A stretch of DNA of 64,000 nt from assembly GCA_003313425.1 (NCBI GenBank), contig NHZP01000081.1, positions 100,309-164,308 on the forward strand. The letters run 5' to 3'. Of the stretch, positions 48,224 through 60,458 are shown piece after piece. Every line of letters begins with the position of its first letter. Positions within the stretch are counted from its first letter, which is position 1. The notes under the pieces were generated by a model that was given only the letters and a program-made list of their open reading frames with translations, was not told the DNA's origin and did no database searches. The position numbers and the translations under genes are program-made. The DNA is from Pseudopyrenochaeta lycopersici (lineage: Eukaryota > Ascomycota > Dothideomycetes > Pleosporales > Pseudopyrenochaetaceae).

Positions 48224-48284
48224 CACTTGCTCAACTTTCTAGTGAAAGGAATCATATATAGGCTGCGCCTCACTAGAAATGTTG
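48224..48284. repeat. Cassette boundary element B31
   Basis: Carries the CTCAAC variant of B16 on the left but the GGCTGCGCC right side, with CTCACTAGAAATGTTG as right arm. Exchange therefore took place to the right of the variant. Confidence 0.94.
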
Positions 48285-48390
48285 ACTGTGGCTGGAGTGT
48301 GACCTCCCGCCCACCCACTTCTGGGTGAGCACCATGTACCCCAAAACGACGCTAAATCGCGCACAGGGCAATTGACAACTTTTTTTTGCG
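48285..48390. other. Second type of structured 3' flank (C31 example)
   Basis: Instead of the common flank, it holds CACCCA (48312) with TGGGTG (48322), GCGCTAAATCGCGC-like pairing near 48349-48362, then GACAACTTTTTTTT at 48372-48387. C1/C8, C32, C34 and C39 share this type, with stem bases that differ but pair. Confidence 0.55.
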
Positions 48391-48574
48391 CCACACTGTG
48401 TCGGACTTAGCCAAATTTATTCGAAAATTTTATGAACCGCATAACGTACCAATGTCGCCGCAGTACATATATTACCAAAGAAATATAAGACTACCAAAAT
48501 ACTTGCCTTGTCTACGTCAAAAACAGCCCGCACTTCACCATCACAGCTATACGCTGAAGGTGTCGCATCATACA

Positions 48575-49398
48575 TTAACACCATAACGCACCATGGACAT
48601 ACCTGCACGATAACCAATCTACCCGCGATGGAAACACCAACCCAACAGCATCGCTAAATCCATTAAACCATCTATGCGATGGGAGCGGAAATGCACCGCC
48701 AAATACATCAAGACGTGCAAACCCACGCTGCCACCGACCTAGCAACAGACACGAAGTGCAACACTTTCCAACTGTGCATCCACAAAGGGCACCACTAGAG
48801 AAATGCCCATTCTCTACAGCGCGGAACACCGCCTCCACTTCATCCGCCCTAGCAGCATCAGCTGCAATCATAGTAACGAGTGGCAGTACCTGCCGCACAA
48901 ACACATTGAGCATATCGACAGACAGCTCCGCAAACGCAACGAAGCTCCGCAGTTGATCGTATTCTCCCACAACATCGACCTTCCAGACGAGACGCGCCCG
49001 AGACGCACCATCCAAATCGCCAGAACCCTCATAGCGATCTAAGCAGCTACAGTCTTTAAGCCTACCACAAGACATGGGAGGCTGCCCGCTCTCCTTGGTG
49101 AACCACCAGACCCGTTCCCCGTTCGCCTGCACGTGACACGTAAGAGAAATATCGTGTTCTACCAACACTACATCAACATCAGTTACTCTGAGTTTCAACC
49201 AACTCCACGGAGAAACACAACAGGGTACCCACTGTGAGAGTATTCTTCAATAATCCCTAACTCGTCTTCAGTCCCTGCAAACGGGTCCCCCTTGCAACCC
49301 TCTTCGAGGGCGTCCATAACAAAAGACGTATACTCCGCTACACTTGGCCGGTCCACAGGCCTCCTAACGATATAAAACTCTCCGGGATGCAACTCCAT
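48575..49398 (-). CDS. TKESG family protein, C31
   Basis: Exon 1 is 49398-49233 (GCKGDPFAGTEDELGIIEEYSHS), the intron 49232-49168 (GTGGGT donor, AGTAAC branch), and exon 2 49167-48575; 252 residues. WWFTKESG and LCGCTVGKCC-x2-C are present. The C-x4-H-x2-C motif is changed to CGRLKDCSC. TATA at 49487-49493. Two further copies follow in C32 and C34. Confidence 0.87.
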
Positions 49399-49786
49399 CG
49401 CCCTGAACAACGCGTTCAAAAGAGAAAAGAGACGAAACTACACATAATAGAGAACACTCCGTGAGCGGGGAGAGAGCCTTCCCCTCTTATATGTCGATGT
49501 CCATGCTGTCTCTGCCAAGAGCACCTAGTCCCTAGCAGGCAATGTGGTGCCCCGTCCCTGCGTCTACGTTCATAGACCAATCAGATAAGAACTCTGATAG
49601 AGTGTGGGGCCAAGGGTGTCTCCCACGTGCAACCCAGCGTCATCTGACTCACACGGTCCGTGCTGCGTGTTGCTTACAGGGGGCAGCGCCTCTAGCCTAC
49701 AAGTAGTCTAACCCTTCGGTACTCGTTCCACTCGCGGGCCCTGCTTAGGGTAAAGCCGTCGTGGTCCCGAGCGCAAGGCTCTCGAC

Positions 49787-49846
49787 CACTTGACAACTTT
49801 CTAGTGAAAGGAATCATATATAGGCTGCGCCTCACTAGAAATGTTG
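49787..49846. repeat. Cassette boundary element B32
   Basis: CGAGC left hairpin; GGCTGCGCC right side. Confidence 0.92.
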
Positions 49847-50136
49847 ACTGTGGCTGGAGTGTGACCTCCCGCCCACCCACTTCTGGGTGAGCACCATGTA
49901 CCCCAAAACGACGCTAAATCGCGCACAGGGCAATTGACAACTTTTTTTTGCGCCACACTGTGTCGGACTTAGCCAAATTTATTCGAAAATTTTATGAACC
50001 GCATAACGTACCAATGTCGCCGCAGTACATATATTACCAAAGAAATATAAGACTACCAAAATACTTGCCTTGTCTACGTCAAAAACAGCCCGCACTTCAC
50101 CATCACAGCTATACGCTGAAGGTGTCGCATCATACA

Positions 50137-50960
50137 TTAACACCATAACGCACCATGGACATACCTGCACGATAACCAATCTACCCGCGATGGAAACACC
50201 AACCCAACAGCATCGCTAAATCCATTAAACCATCTATGCGATGGGAGCGGAAATGCACCGCCAAATACATCAAGACGTGCAAACCCACGCTGCCACCGAC
50301 CTAGCAACAGACACGAAGTGCAACACTTTCCAACTGTGCATCCACAAAGGGCACCACTAGAGAAATGCCCATTCTCTACAGCGCGGAACACCGCCTCCAC
50401 TTCATCCGCCCTAGCAGCATCAGCTGCAATCATAGTAACGAGTGGCAGTACCTGCCGCACAAACACATTGAGCATATCGACAGACAGCTCCGCAAACGCA
50501 ACGAAGCTCCGCAGTTGATCGTATTCTCCCACAACATCGACCTTCCAGACGAGACGCGCCCGAGACGCACCATCCAAATCGCCAGAACCCTCATAGCGAT
50601 CTAAGCAGCTACAGTCTTTAAGCCTACCACAAGACATGGGAGGCTGCCCGCTCTCCTTGGTGAACCACCAGACCCGTTCCCCGTTCGCCTGCACGTGACA
50701 CGTAAGAGAAATATCGTGTTCTACCAACACTACATCAACATCAGTTACTCTGAGTTTCAACCAACTCCACGGAGAAACACAACAGGGTACCCACTGTGAG
50801 AGTATTCTTCAATAATCCCTAACTCGTCTTCAGTCCCTGCAAACGGGTCCCCCTTGCAACCCTCTTCGAGGGCGTCCATAACAAAAGACGTATACTCCGC
50901 TACACTTGGCCGGTCCACAGGCCTCCTAACGATATAAAACTCTCCGGGATGCAACTCCAT
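50137..50960 (-). CDS. TKESG family protein, C32 (copy of C31)
   Basis: Coding part identical to C31, offset 1562. Identity stops about 180 bases upstream of the ATG, at the CCAAT box near 51143, where a different and shorter upstream region begins. Confidence 0.87.
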
Positions 50961-51320
50961 CGCCCTGAACAACGCGTTCAAAAGAGAAAAGAGACGAAAC
51001 TACACATAATAGAGAACACTCCGTGAGCGGGGAGAGAGCCTTCCCCTCTTATATGTCGATGTCCATGCTGTCTCTGCCAAGAGCACCTAGTCCCTAGCAG
51101 GCAATGTGGTGCCCCGTCCCTGCGTCTACGTTCATAGACCAATTAGATCAAAGATCTTGTGAGGCACAGCAACGTCAGATGACTCACGCTCCACGTGATG
51201 CCGTGCTTACCAGGGCTTTTACCTCTAAACTACAAGTAGTTTAACCCTTCGGTATTCGTTCCACTCATAGGCAAAGCTTAGCGTAAAGTGTCAGGGGTCA
51301 AGGAGCGCAAGGCTCCTGAC

Positions 51321-51381
51321 CACTTGACAACTTTCTAGTGAAAGGAATCATATATAGGCTTTTCGCCACACTAGAAAGTTG
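51321..51381. repeat. Cassette boundary element B33
   Basis: GGCTTTTCGCC loop hairpin, seen only here; GGAGC left hairpin. Confidence 0.92.
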
Positions 51382-51775
51382 AGGGAGGGTCTGTGCGCAC
51401 AATCCGCGCCACACCCAGGTGACTCTGCATGGCCTCCAGCCACTGTGAAATCGGACTTAGCCAATTTTTTTTTGAAATGGTGTTCCATTTTAAGGGTTCA
51501 CGCCCTTACTAACCAAGCTCCGCAACAACGAGAAGTCATTGTTTTAATGGCCCTACCATGACCAAATCAGCAACATTTTCTAATACCAAAAATCCTCCGC
51601 ACAAAATAAACTACGCATACTTACAATACCACATGAAAACTACGTATCAAACTACTCTCGCATGCAACCATTAGCATAGAATCTAAAATACAAAGTATTT
51701 CATCCTAACGCACCAATACTATGATCACTCCTTCCGATGTACACTCCACGTACCACAGCGACGGACTACATTGAC

Positions 51776-52579
51776 CTACTCGGGGCATGGCTCACAAGTC
51801 AACCAGTTCCTTCCCGATGGTTGTACTACACCAACAGCGTCACTGACCCCAGTGAACCACTCAAGCTTTCCAAACGGCCATACACCCGAAAATCTATTCA
51901 GCCAAAGAAAACCTTGCCACGAATGCGATCCTAACGCACAAGGCCTACAAATTCCATCTAGCATGCAGCCGCAGCCAGCACCTTTAGGAAAAACCCCTAA
52001 AGAGAATGCATCAAACCATCCCTCGACAGCTAACGCATCTGCAGTCTGACCATCTGACAGCACAAAAAGAGGTAAAATGCGCTGCACAACCACCTCCAGT
52101 GCCTTCGAAGACAGCTGAGCAAACAGAACGTAGCTCCGCACCCCGCCATCGTGAACTCCATCCACCTTGAGGACCAAGAGTGCCTCCTGGGTCCAACCAT
52201 GGCAATCCAACTTCTCATAGTCTCCCAGACAACCTAAATGGACCTCCGTCTCACACTGCCGCGGAGGCTGCCCGCTTTCTTTGGTCACCCACCAAGATTG
52301 TCTCCCCGACAATGGCACATGGACAGTTAGCGACACTCCACGCTCTACAAGCTCTATGACGCTGTCAGTTGGGCATCGGCCAACCTGCCTTCTAAGAGAG
52401 GCAGAAAGAAGACGTATTCACTGACTGTGCACGTGATCCCTCACCACTTGCCGCTCCGCCTCTGTCCCTACAGACACTGGACAGGGCCTCCCTTCCTGTA
52501 GCACATCTACAATAGACGGGAGGCTGTTCTTGGTATCGGCCTCCACCATAATAACCTCTTGCCCAGTACGCGACTCCAT
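51776..52579 (-). CDS. TKESG family protein, C33
   Basis: Exon 1 is 52579-52426, the intron 52425-52354 (GTCAGT, CTGAC branch), and exon 2 52353-51776; 243 residues. SWWVTKESG and GCGCMLDGIC-x2-C are intact. The C-x4-H motif reads CETEVHLGC. TATA at 52631-52638. Its upstream end from about 52670 on is that of C31/C34. Confidence 0.87.
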
Positions 52580-52929
52580 CGCACTATGCTTTAAAAAATT
52601 CACTCCGTAAAAACAGCTCCACTGTTCTTGTTATATACCTCTCTGTCTTGCGCGCCGCCAAGAGAACCTAGTCCCTAGCAGGCAATGTGGTGCCCCGTCC
52701 CTGCGTCTACGTTCATAGACCAATCAGATAAGAACTCTGATAGAGTGTGGGGCCAAGGGTGTCTCCCACGTGCAACCCAGCGTCATCTGACTCACACGGT
52801 CCGTGCTGCGTGTTGCTTACAGGGGGCAGCGCCTCTAGCCTACAAGTAGTCTAACCCTTCGGTACTCGTTCCACTCGCGGGCCCTGCTTAGGGTAAAGCC
52901 GTCGTGGTCCCGAGCGCAAGGCTCTCGAC

Positions 52930-52989
52930 CACTTGACAACTTTCTAGTGAAAGGAATCATATATAGGCTGCGCCTCACTAGAAATGTTG
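52930..52989. repeat. Cassette boundary element B34
   Basis: Same as B32. Confidence 0.92.
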
Positions 52990-53279
52990 ACTGTGGCTGG
53001 AGTGTGACCTCCCGCCCACCCACTTCTGGGTGAGCACCATGTACCCCAAAACGACGCTAAATCGCGCACAGGGCAATTGACAACTTTTTTTTGCGCCACA
53101 CTGTGTCGGACTTAGCCAAATTTATTCGAAAATTTTATGAACCGCATAACGTACCAATGTCGCCGCAGTACATATATTACCAAAGAAATATAAGACTACC
53201 AAAATACTTGCCTTGTCTACGTCAAAAACAGCCCGCACTTCACCATCACAGCTATACGCTGAAGGTGTCGCATCATACA

Positions 53280-54103
53280 TTAACACCATAACGCACCATG
53301 GACATACCTGCACGATAACCAATCTACCCGCGATGGAAACACCAACCCAACAGCATCGCTAAATCCATTAAACCATCTATGCGATGGGAGCGGAAATGCA
53401 CCGCCAAATACATCAAGACGTGCAAACCCACGCTGCCACCGACCTAGCAACAGACACGAAGTGCAACACTTTCCAACTGTGCATCCACAAAGGGCACCAC
53501 TAGAGAAATGCCCATTCTCTACAGCGCGGAACACCGCCTCCACTTCATCCGCCCTAGCAGCATCAGCTGCAATCATAGTAACGAGTGGCAGTACCTGCCG
53601 CACAAACACATTGAGCATATCGACAGACAGCTCCGCAAACGCAACGAAGCTCCGCAGTTGATCGTATTCTCCCACAACATCGACCTTCCAGACGAGACGC
53701 GCCCGAGACGCACCATCCAAATCGCCAGAACCCTCATAGCGATCTAAGCAGCTACAGTCTTTAAGCCTACCACAAGACATGGGAGGCTGCCCGCTCTCCT
53801 TGGTGAACCACCAGACCCGTTCCCCGTTCGCCTGCACGTGACACGTAAGAGAAATATCGTGTTCTACCAACACTACATCAACATCAGTTACTCTGAGTTT
53901 CAACCAACTCCACGGAGAAACACAACAGGGTACCCACTGTGAGAGTATTCTTCAATAATCCCTAACTCGTCTTCAGTCCCTGCAAACGGGTCCCCCTTGC
54001 AACCCTCTTCGAGGGCGTCCATAACAAAAGACGTATACTCCGCTACACTTGGCCGGTCCACAGGCCTCCTAACGATATAAAACTCTCCGGGATGCAACTC
54101 CAT
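53280..54103 (-). CDS. TKESG family protein, C34 (copy of C31)
   Basis: Identical to C31 at an offset of 4705, including promoter and upstream hairpins; exon 1 54103-53938, exon 2 53872-53280. Confidence 0.87.
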
Positions 54104-54491
54104 CGCCCTGAACAACGCGTTCAAAAGAGAAAAGAGACGAAACTACACATAATAGAGAACACTCCGTGAGCGGGGAGAGAGCCTTCCCCTCTTATATGTC
54201 GATGTCCATGCTGTCTCTGCCAAGAGCACCTAGTCCCTAGCAGGCAATGTGGTGCCCCGTCCCTGCGTCTACGTTCATAGACCAATCAGATAAGAACTCT
54301 GATAGAGTGTGGGGCCAAGGGTGTCTCCCACGTGCAACCCAGCGTCATCTGACTCACACGGTCCGTGCTGCGTGTTGCTTACAGGGGGCAGCGCCTCTAG
54401 CCTACAAGTAGTCTAACCCTTCGGTACTCGTTCCACTCGCGGGCCCTGCTTAGGGTAAAGCCGTCGTGGTCCCGAGCGCAAGGCTCTCGAC

Positions 54492-54540
54492 CACTTGACA
54501 ACTTTCTAGTGAAAGGAATCATATATACACAAGAAAGTTG
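54492..54540. repeat. Cassette boundary element B35
   Basis: CGAGC left hairpin with the shortest ACACA right side. Confidence 0.92.
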
Positions 54541-55144
54541 ACAGAATGGGCCCGTGCCCATCACAACCCATGTCTGCGCTCCCCGCGCCACAGCTAACGT
54601 GACCCTGCGTGACTGTCAGCCACACACAAAATCGACTTAGCCAATTTTTTTTTTCTGAAAAATGATGTTCAATGTTCCATCCCAGGGCGCCCACACCCTT
54701 ACTGACTGAGCTCCGCAATAATAACTTCTCGTTATACTGGCTAACCTTCAAAAATCTATACGATATAGTTACTATAGAGTAACACCATATACTATGACTT
54801 TATCTTAAAGGAAAATAAAAGACATAAAATACCTATAAAAAAAAATCCTTCTTGGTTACACCACAAAATACGATCCTCTTAGTTCCACAGAACATCTTAA
54901 CAAAACGTAGTACACTACACCACGCTTACTAGCTTTACTACCATTCTCTTTATTAGCATCCACCATCTAAACATAGGGAAGTCTACAACAAAACGCAGTA
55001 GAAGGGTAAACAAACCACACTACGCGCAGAAACAATTATTGTTTTTCTTGCCCTGCAAACACACTACTGTAGGTGAAAGGTACGCAAATCATAGATTGTA
55101 CAGATAGAGAGACACCCTCGTCTACCGCATCAGCGACCGACAAG

Positions 55145-55780
55145 CTACACAGGGAGAGACCACCGGGGTACGGCTCCGCGACATCGCCTAACGGTATAGC
55201 AACTTATCCTATAACGCCTCCTACGATGGCCTACGCCCACCACGCTGCATGCACGGGGTGTGCACGAGGCAGCTCCCGCACGTAAACATGTCTCCACAGT
55301 TGCCTCCAGCACCGCATAATAAGTACCTCCGCTATGCACCACACGGCCTACCGGACCACAGCGCGAACGAAGAGACGTCCTACGCAGGGCCAAAGGGCTA
55401 GGGCCATGGCCAAAATCGAAATGACCAATGCTGCCACAGCTAGCACAGGCACCAACCCTCCGTCCATCGCCTACGTCTCTGCAGATGTCTTCTACAACAA
55501 AGACCCTTAACACAAGTGCGTACAACGCATCCGCGATCCCGCTACACGACCCTATGTCTTCCGCCCAGTGCTACGAATAGAAGACCACTTACGTGAACAA
55601 CGTTGGGAGGCACCGCCTTCAGCAAGATACCTCAACCCCTCCCTGGGAAAACCACCGGTTTATCAATGGGCATCTACCCACAAAACAGTACTGTTACGTT
55701 CCTCTTCAACGCTGAGGCGTACGACAAGACGTTCCACGAAAGGAGCAGCTACTCCAAAACAAAAATGATCATACCATCCG
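55145..55780 (-). CDS. Unresolved multi-exon or decayed gene, C35 cargo
   Basis: Open minus-strand stretches in three successive frames look protein-like: near 55690-55790 (FVERLVVRLSVEEER), near 55590-55640 (ILLKAVPPNVVH, ending at GTAAGT) and 55145-55580 (HWAEDIGSCSGIADALYALVLRVFVVEDIC, then CASCG and RRTSLRSRCG). The LSVEEE and ALYALVLRVF parts faintly recall the TKESG helix region. The usual start ATG is missing. TATA near 55798-55806. Plus-strand frames in the same place run into the promoter and are less likely. Confidence 0.35.
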
Positions 55781-56072
55781 TGGGCGGAGGCAGATCTCTT
55801 ATAACCATCCTGTCTTCGCCAAGACACACTAGTCCCTAGTTAGCAGAGGGCTGCTCACTCCCCGTGTCTATCGCCATAGACCAATCAGACTGACGTTCTG
55901 AAAAAGAGTGGGCAAAGAAGCGTCATCTGACCCGCACAGTCCGTGCTCTGCTTTGCTTACAGGGGGCAGAGGCCCTACACTCTAAAGAGTCTACCGCTTC
56001 GCTACTCCTTCCAGTCGTTGGCCCTGCTTACATGTAAAGTGTCAGGGGTCAAGGAGCACGGGGCTCCTCGAC

Positions 56073-56122
56073 CACTTGACAACTTTCTAGTGAAAGGAAT
56101 CATATATAGCACTCGAAAGTTG
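56073..56122. repeat. Cassette boundary element B36
   Basis: GGAGCACGGGGCTCC left hairpin, right side as B3. Confidence 0.93.
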
Positions 56123-56517
56123 TCGGAGGGGGCCCGTGCCCCAACATGACCCATGTCTGCGCTCCCCGCGCCACAGCTAACGTGACCCTGCGTGACTGTC
56201 AGCCACAGGGAAATTGGACTTAGCCAATTTTTCTGCAGATTCGATGTTCCATCTGAAGGGCTCCCACCCTCGATGACTAAGCTCGGCGTCACAAACCCTC
56301 TATTATTCTACTCCTATAAAATATACTCAGTATACATTGCTCTACCCAACTCCTATTTTTTTCAGTTTGAAAGAAAAGAAAACTAAAAACATAATGCATA
56401 CAAGTACTTACTTTTAATTCGTAACCCACTGTTTAGAATAACTCTACAACAGCAACCTTACCAAAAGAACTACACTTAACGTCATAACTGTACTCTCTTG
56501 CATAACAAGAGTACAGA

Positions 56518-57312
56518 CTACAACCTAGAGCGTCCGCAACTAAGCCAAGGGAGATTAGAAGGCTTTACAACACCGGCTCCGTCACTGAGCCCAGTAAACC
56601 ACCTATTCTCTCCGCCTAAACGTATCCCACTAAACGTATCACAACGAGTAAAACGTGGCTGCCCTTCATACAGCAGTCCACAGTCATCACACTCCATAGT
56701 CCAGGTGCACCCGCATCCAACGCTACTGGAAAATCGCCCTTGATCAAGTGCGTCAAAGAGCGTATCGACCTCCTCCGCCTGCACGAGGTCTCCACGCCGT
56801 GTATGAAGATGGCACAGCAAACTGCGCGCCAACACATCCAATGTCTCTACTGACAGCTCTGCAAAGACAACCATACTACGTACAGTAAAGTCCCTCAACA
56901 AACTCACCTTCCAGATGAGAAGTGCCTGCCTAGGAACACTACGTGCACACAGTTCCTTATAAGCGTTTAAACACCCCGTGTGCTGTTCCTCCACACACTG
57001 GGTAGGAAGGCATCCGCTCTCCTTGGTGATCCACCAAGATACAACCCCATTGAACTTCACATCACACGTGACCGACGCGCCGCACTCCGCCAACGCTACT
57101 ACTCTGTCAGTTGGGGGACCTCCCCCTAACTAGAAGAAAGGAAGTATCCACTTACTGTGAATGTGCCTCCGCACCCACTCCATGTGATTGTCAGATGGTG
57201 ACAATACACGAACAGTAGCCCCTTCAACAAGGCTGTCCAGCCAACTTCGTACGTGGACACCCAGTACACCAACGTCCATAACCGCGTTACTGCCTCCAGC
57301 GTGTGACTCCAT
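56518..57312 (-). CDS. TKESG family protein, C36 (third copy of C3)
   Basis: Identical to C3 at an offset of 52002: exon 1 57312-57156, intron 57155-57096, exon 2 57095-56518. Both neighbours differ from those of C3 and C10. Confidence 0.87.
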
Positions 57313-57654
57313 CACAGTATCGTAAAAGAAGTGTTCTATAAAAACACACTCCGTAGCAACAGATTCTCTGTTATTATATATAGGCATATCCATCCTGTTC
57401 TTTGCCAAGACACGCTAGTCCCTAGAGAGCAGCGGACTGCCTAGTCCCTACGTCCATATTCATAGACCAATCAAATGATTGATTGATAAAAAGAGTGGCA
57501 ACCCATGGTCATCTGACTCACATATCCATGTCATGCTTTGCTTACCGGGGTCTCTTGCCCTAAACCCCAGGTGGTTTAACGCTTCGCTGTTCCCTCCAGT
57601 CACGGCCAGAGCTTAGAGTAAAGCCGTCGTGGTCCCGAGCGCAAGGCTCCTGAC

Positions 57655-57715
57655 CACTTGACAACTTTCTAGTGAAAGGAATCATATATAGGCGGAACGC
57701 CACACTAGAAAGTTG
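57655..57715. repeat. Cassette boundary element B37
   Basis: Left flank as B4 and B11, right side GGCGGAACGCC: the third different right-hand partner for the same left flank. Confidence 0.94.
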
Positions 57716-58092
57716 AGGGAGGGTCTGTGCGCTCTCCGCGCCACAGCTAACGTGACTCTGCATCGCCCTCCAGCCACAGCAAAATCGGACTTACGCATTT
57801 TTTTTTTGCAGATGGTGTTCCATCCCAAGGGCGCCCACACCCTTCCTGACCAAGCTCCGCACCTCAAATTCTTAGTGCTTAACAACGCACTACCATTACA
57901 ATATTCGTACTATTTTCTAACAGAAAAAAAAACTAGAGTACTATACATACTCACAACATAACATAAATAATAGTCATAGTCAACTTCTGCTGTAAAACAA
58001 AAAGTGTTCCATCTTAAGGTACGGCGTTTTCCACGCACATATACTACTCCGTACCCATACGTAAAGACAAAGAACACCCAACACAACTGTCC

Positions 58093-58879
58093 TTACAAGC
58101 AGCAAGTCAACCAGTCTTCTCCTGACGGCTGTATAATGCCTACTGCATCGCTGAGTCCACCAAACCAACCGCTCCATTCTTCCGGATAAATACCCATAAA
58201 TTGTTCAACAGACTGAAATCGGGCAAACGCCCACTGTGCCGATGCGCAAGGCTCACATATAATGTCCAAAGTGCACGCGCAATCCACGACACTACCGTAG
58301 TGCCCAATGAACAATGCATCAAACAATGCTTCCACAGCTGACGCGTCCGCCATACGACAACCCGGTGATAGTACCACAAGCGGTAGAATGCGCTGCACCA
58401 ACACATCCAGTGCCTCTAAGCAGAGCTGCGCAAACGCAACATGGCTCCGCACCTCCCCATCCGGGTGGAGTGCATCCACCTTAAAAACCAAGAGTGACTG
58501 TCTTGCGCGCCCCCATGCACAAAGTTCCTTGTGATGCTTTAAACACTCCGTATGTTTCTGAGAAACGCACTGCGGAGGAGGCTTCCCGCTCTCTTTGGTA
58601 ATCCACCAAATCCGTCTACCCGAAAACTCCACATGAAACGTGAGAGAAACACCACGTTCCATAAATACTACGTTCATGTCAGATGGCTCCCCGACTGACA
58701 TCTACAACGAGAGAAGAGAAACACTTACTGGGCACGTGATCTCTCACGGATTGCCACTCTATGGGTGTCGAGACATACACCATGCAGGAAGTCCCTTCCT
58801 CTAACGCTTCTACAACAGAGAATAAATCTGTTGCACAACTAGCCTCCGCGTAAAAAACCTCTCCAGATTGCGATTCCAT
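58093..58879 (-). CDS. TKESG family protein, C37
   Basis: Exon 1 is 58879-58729, the intron 58728-58668 (GTAAGT, CTGAC branch), and exon 2 58667-58093; 241 residues. WWITKESG and DCACTLDIIC-x2-C are present. The ending is WSGWFGGLSDAVG with a changed approach (FMGIYPEE instead of VWPFG). TATA at 58966-58974. Confidence 0.87.
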
Positions 58880-59243
58880 CTTAAACGAACGAAAAAAAAA
58901 ACCCGTAATGTTCAGTCCCTTCAGAACATGCAGCACCTCCATACAAACAGATCCTCTGTTGTGTCTTATATATCCCTCTACATTGGTGTATACCAAGAGT
59001 TACTAGTCCCTAGAGAGCAACCAAGTGCACATTCCATGCCTCTACGTCCATAGGCCAATCAGAAAGCTGATTGAAAAAAGAGTGGGCAAGCAGCGATCAT
59101 CTGACCCGCACCGTCCGTGCTCTGCTCTGCTTAGTAAGTGCAGCGCCCTAAACTACTCGTAGTTTAACGCTCCGCTGCCTAGTCCCTAGGCGTGCCCTGC
59201 TTAACGGTAAAGTGTCCGTAGTCAGGAGCACAAGGCTCCCGAC

Positions 59244-59292
59244 CACTTGACAACTTTCTAGTGAAAGGAATCATATATAGCACAAGAAAGTT
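59244..59292. repeat. Cassette boundary element B38
   Basis: GGAGC(ACAAG)GCTCC left hairpin, right side as B28. Confidence 0.92.
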
Positions 59293-59597
59293 GAGAGAAT
59301 GGGCCCGTGCCCAAAAACGACCCATGTCTGCGCTCCCCGCGCCACAGCTAACGTGACCCTGCGTGACTGTCAGCCACACACAAAATGGACTTACGCATTT
59401 TTTCTTCAGATTTGATGTTCCATCCTAAGGGTTCACACCCTTACTATATACCATAGTACATAACCACCATCCATACCTGAAAACAAAAATTAGCTACCGC
59501 CAACTACTACCACAAATTAATTGTTTCATGTAGAGTCTGTCCGACAGAAATCGTGCACCTATCATGCTTGACAATAATAGTCCATACTAAACAATAC

Positions 59598-60458
59598 TTA
59601 ACTGAGCAACTCGTCTACAGAGTACTTACTAAGTGCACCCTCGAGAGGCGAGATAGAATTGAGCGCAGTATACGGGCATGTAAGCCAGTCAAGCGCCAAC
59701 GGTTCTACGATTCCAACCGCATCGCTGTACCCAGAAAACCAGCCATCTGGACCGCATGGGAATGGCCCACTAAACATGTCCCATCTCGTGAAACGTTGCT
59801 GATTAGAACGTAACGACAACAGGACAAACAATGCTCTCGCAATTTGCACCCGCACCAACGCTACTGGAAAATCGCCCTTGATCAAGTGCGTCAAAGAGCG
59901 TATCGACCTCCTCCGCCTGCACGTGATCTCTCCCATGTGTATACACACAGGGCAATACGCTTTCGATGAACACCTCCAGTGTTTCCGAGCAAAGACGTGC
60001 AAATGCAACCATGCTCCGCATCTGATTGTACTGTCCTACAACGTCTGCTTTCCAAACAAGAAATGCCATCGGGGCATTATCGGCAGAAGTACAACTTCCA
60101 AAATAACACCCACACACATTGGGCGCAGAACACTGGCGAGGAGCCTGCCCGCTCTCCTTGGTCAGGCATACCTCCAGCGCGCCATCCGGCTGTAGGTGAA
60201 ACGTAAGAGACACGCGTTGCTTCACCAACACTACCACTCCGTCAGTTGCAGCCCCAACTGTTGAAAGATAGACAGAGAGAAAAGCCTACTGTCCATGTGG
60301 CTCCGCAAACAATCTAAATCAGATGCACTCCATGTAACAAATTCTCCTAACTTGCCTTCTACAAGGCAGTCGATCCCCGACAGAGCAAGCTCGAGCTGTA
60401 CGCTACCTACACGGCCATCACAATCCGTACGAATATGCCCTCCGGTTGACGACACCAT
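59598..60458 (-). pseudogene. Frameshifted copy of C28, C38
   Basis: Nearly identical to 43838-44701 but lacks three single bases, near 59818 (A), 59855 (C) and 60253 (C), each in a short run of the same base. The first two shift the frame over the GCGC-x5-C-x2-C region. The third falls in the intron and only alters its length. This is either early decay or uncorrected base-run errors in the assembly. Confidence 0.7.

Noticed and set aside
55603..55839. Plus-strand open frame in C35 that looks protein-like
   Set aside because: It has no ATG start and runs into the conserved promoter boxes. The minus strand gives family-like segments at the same place.
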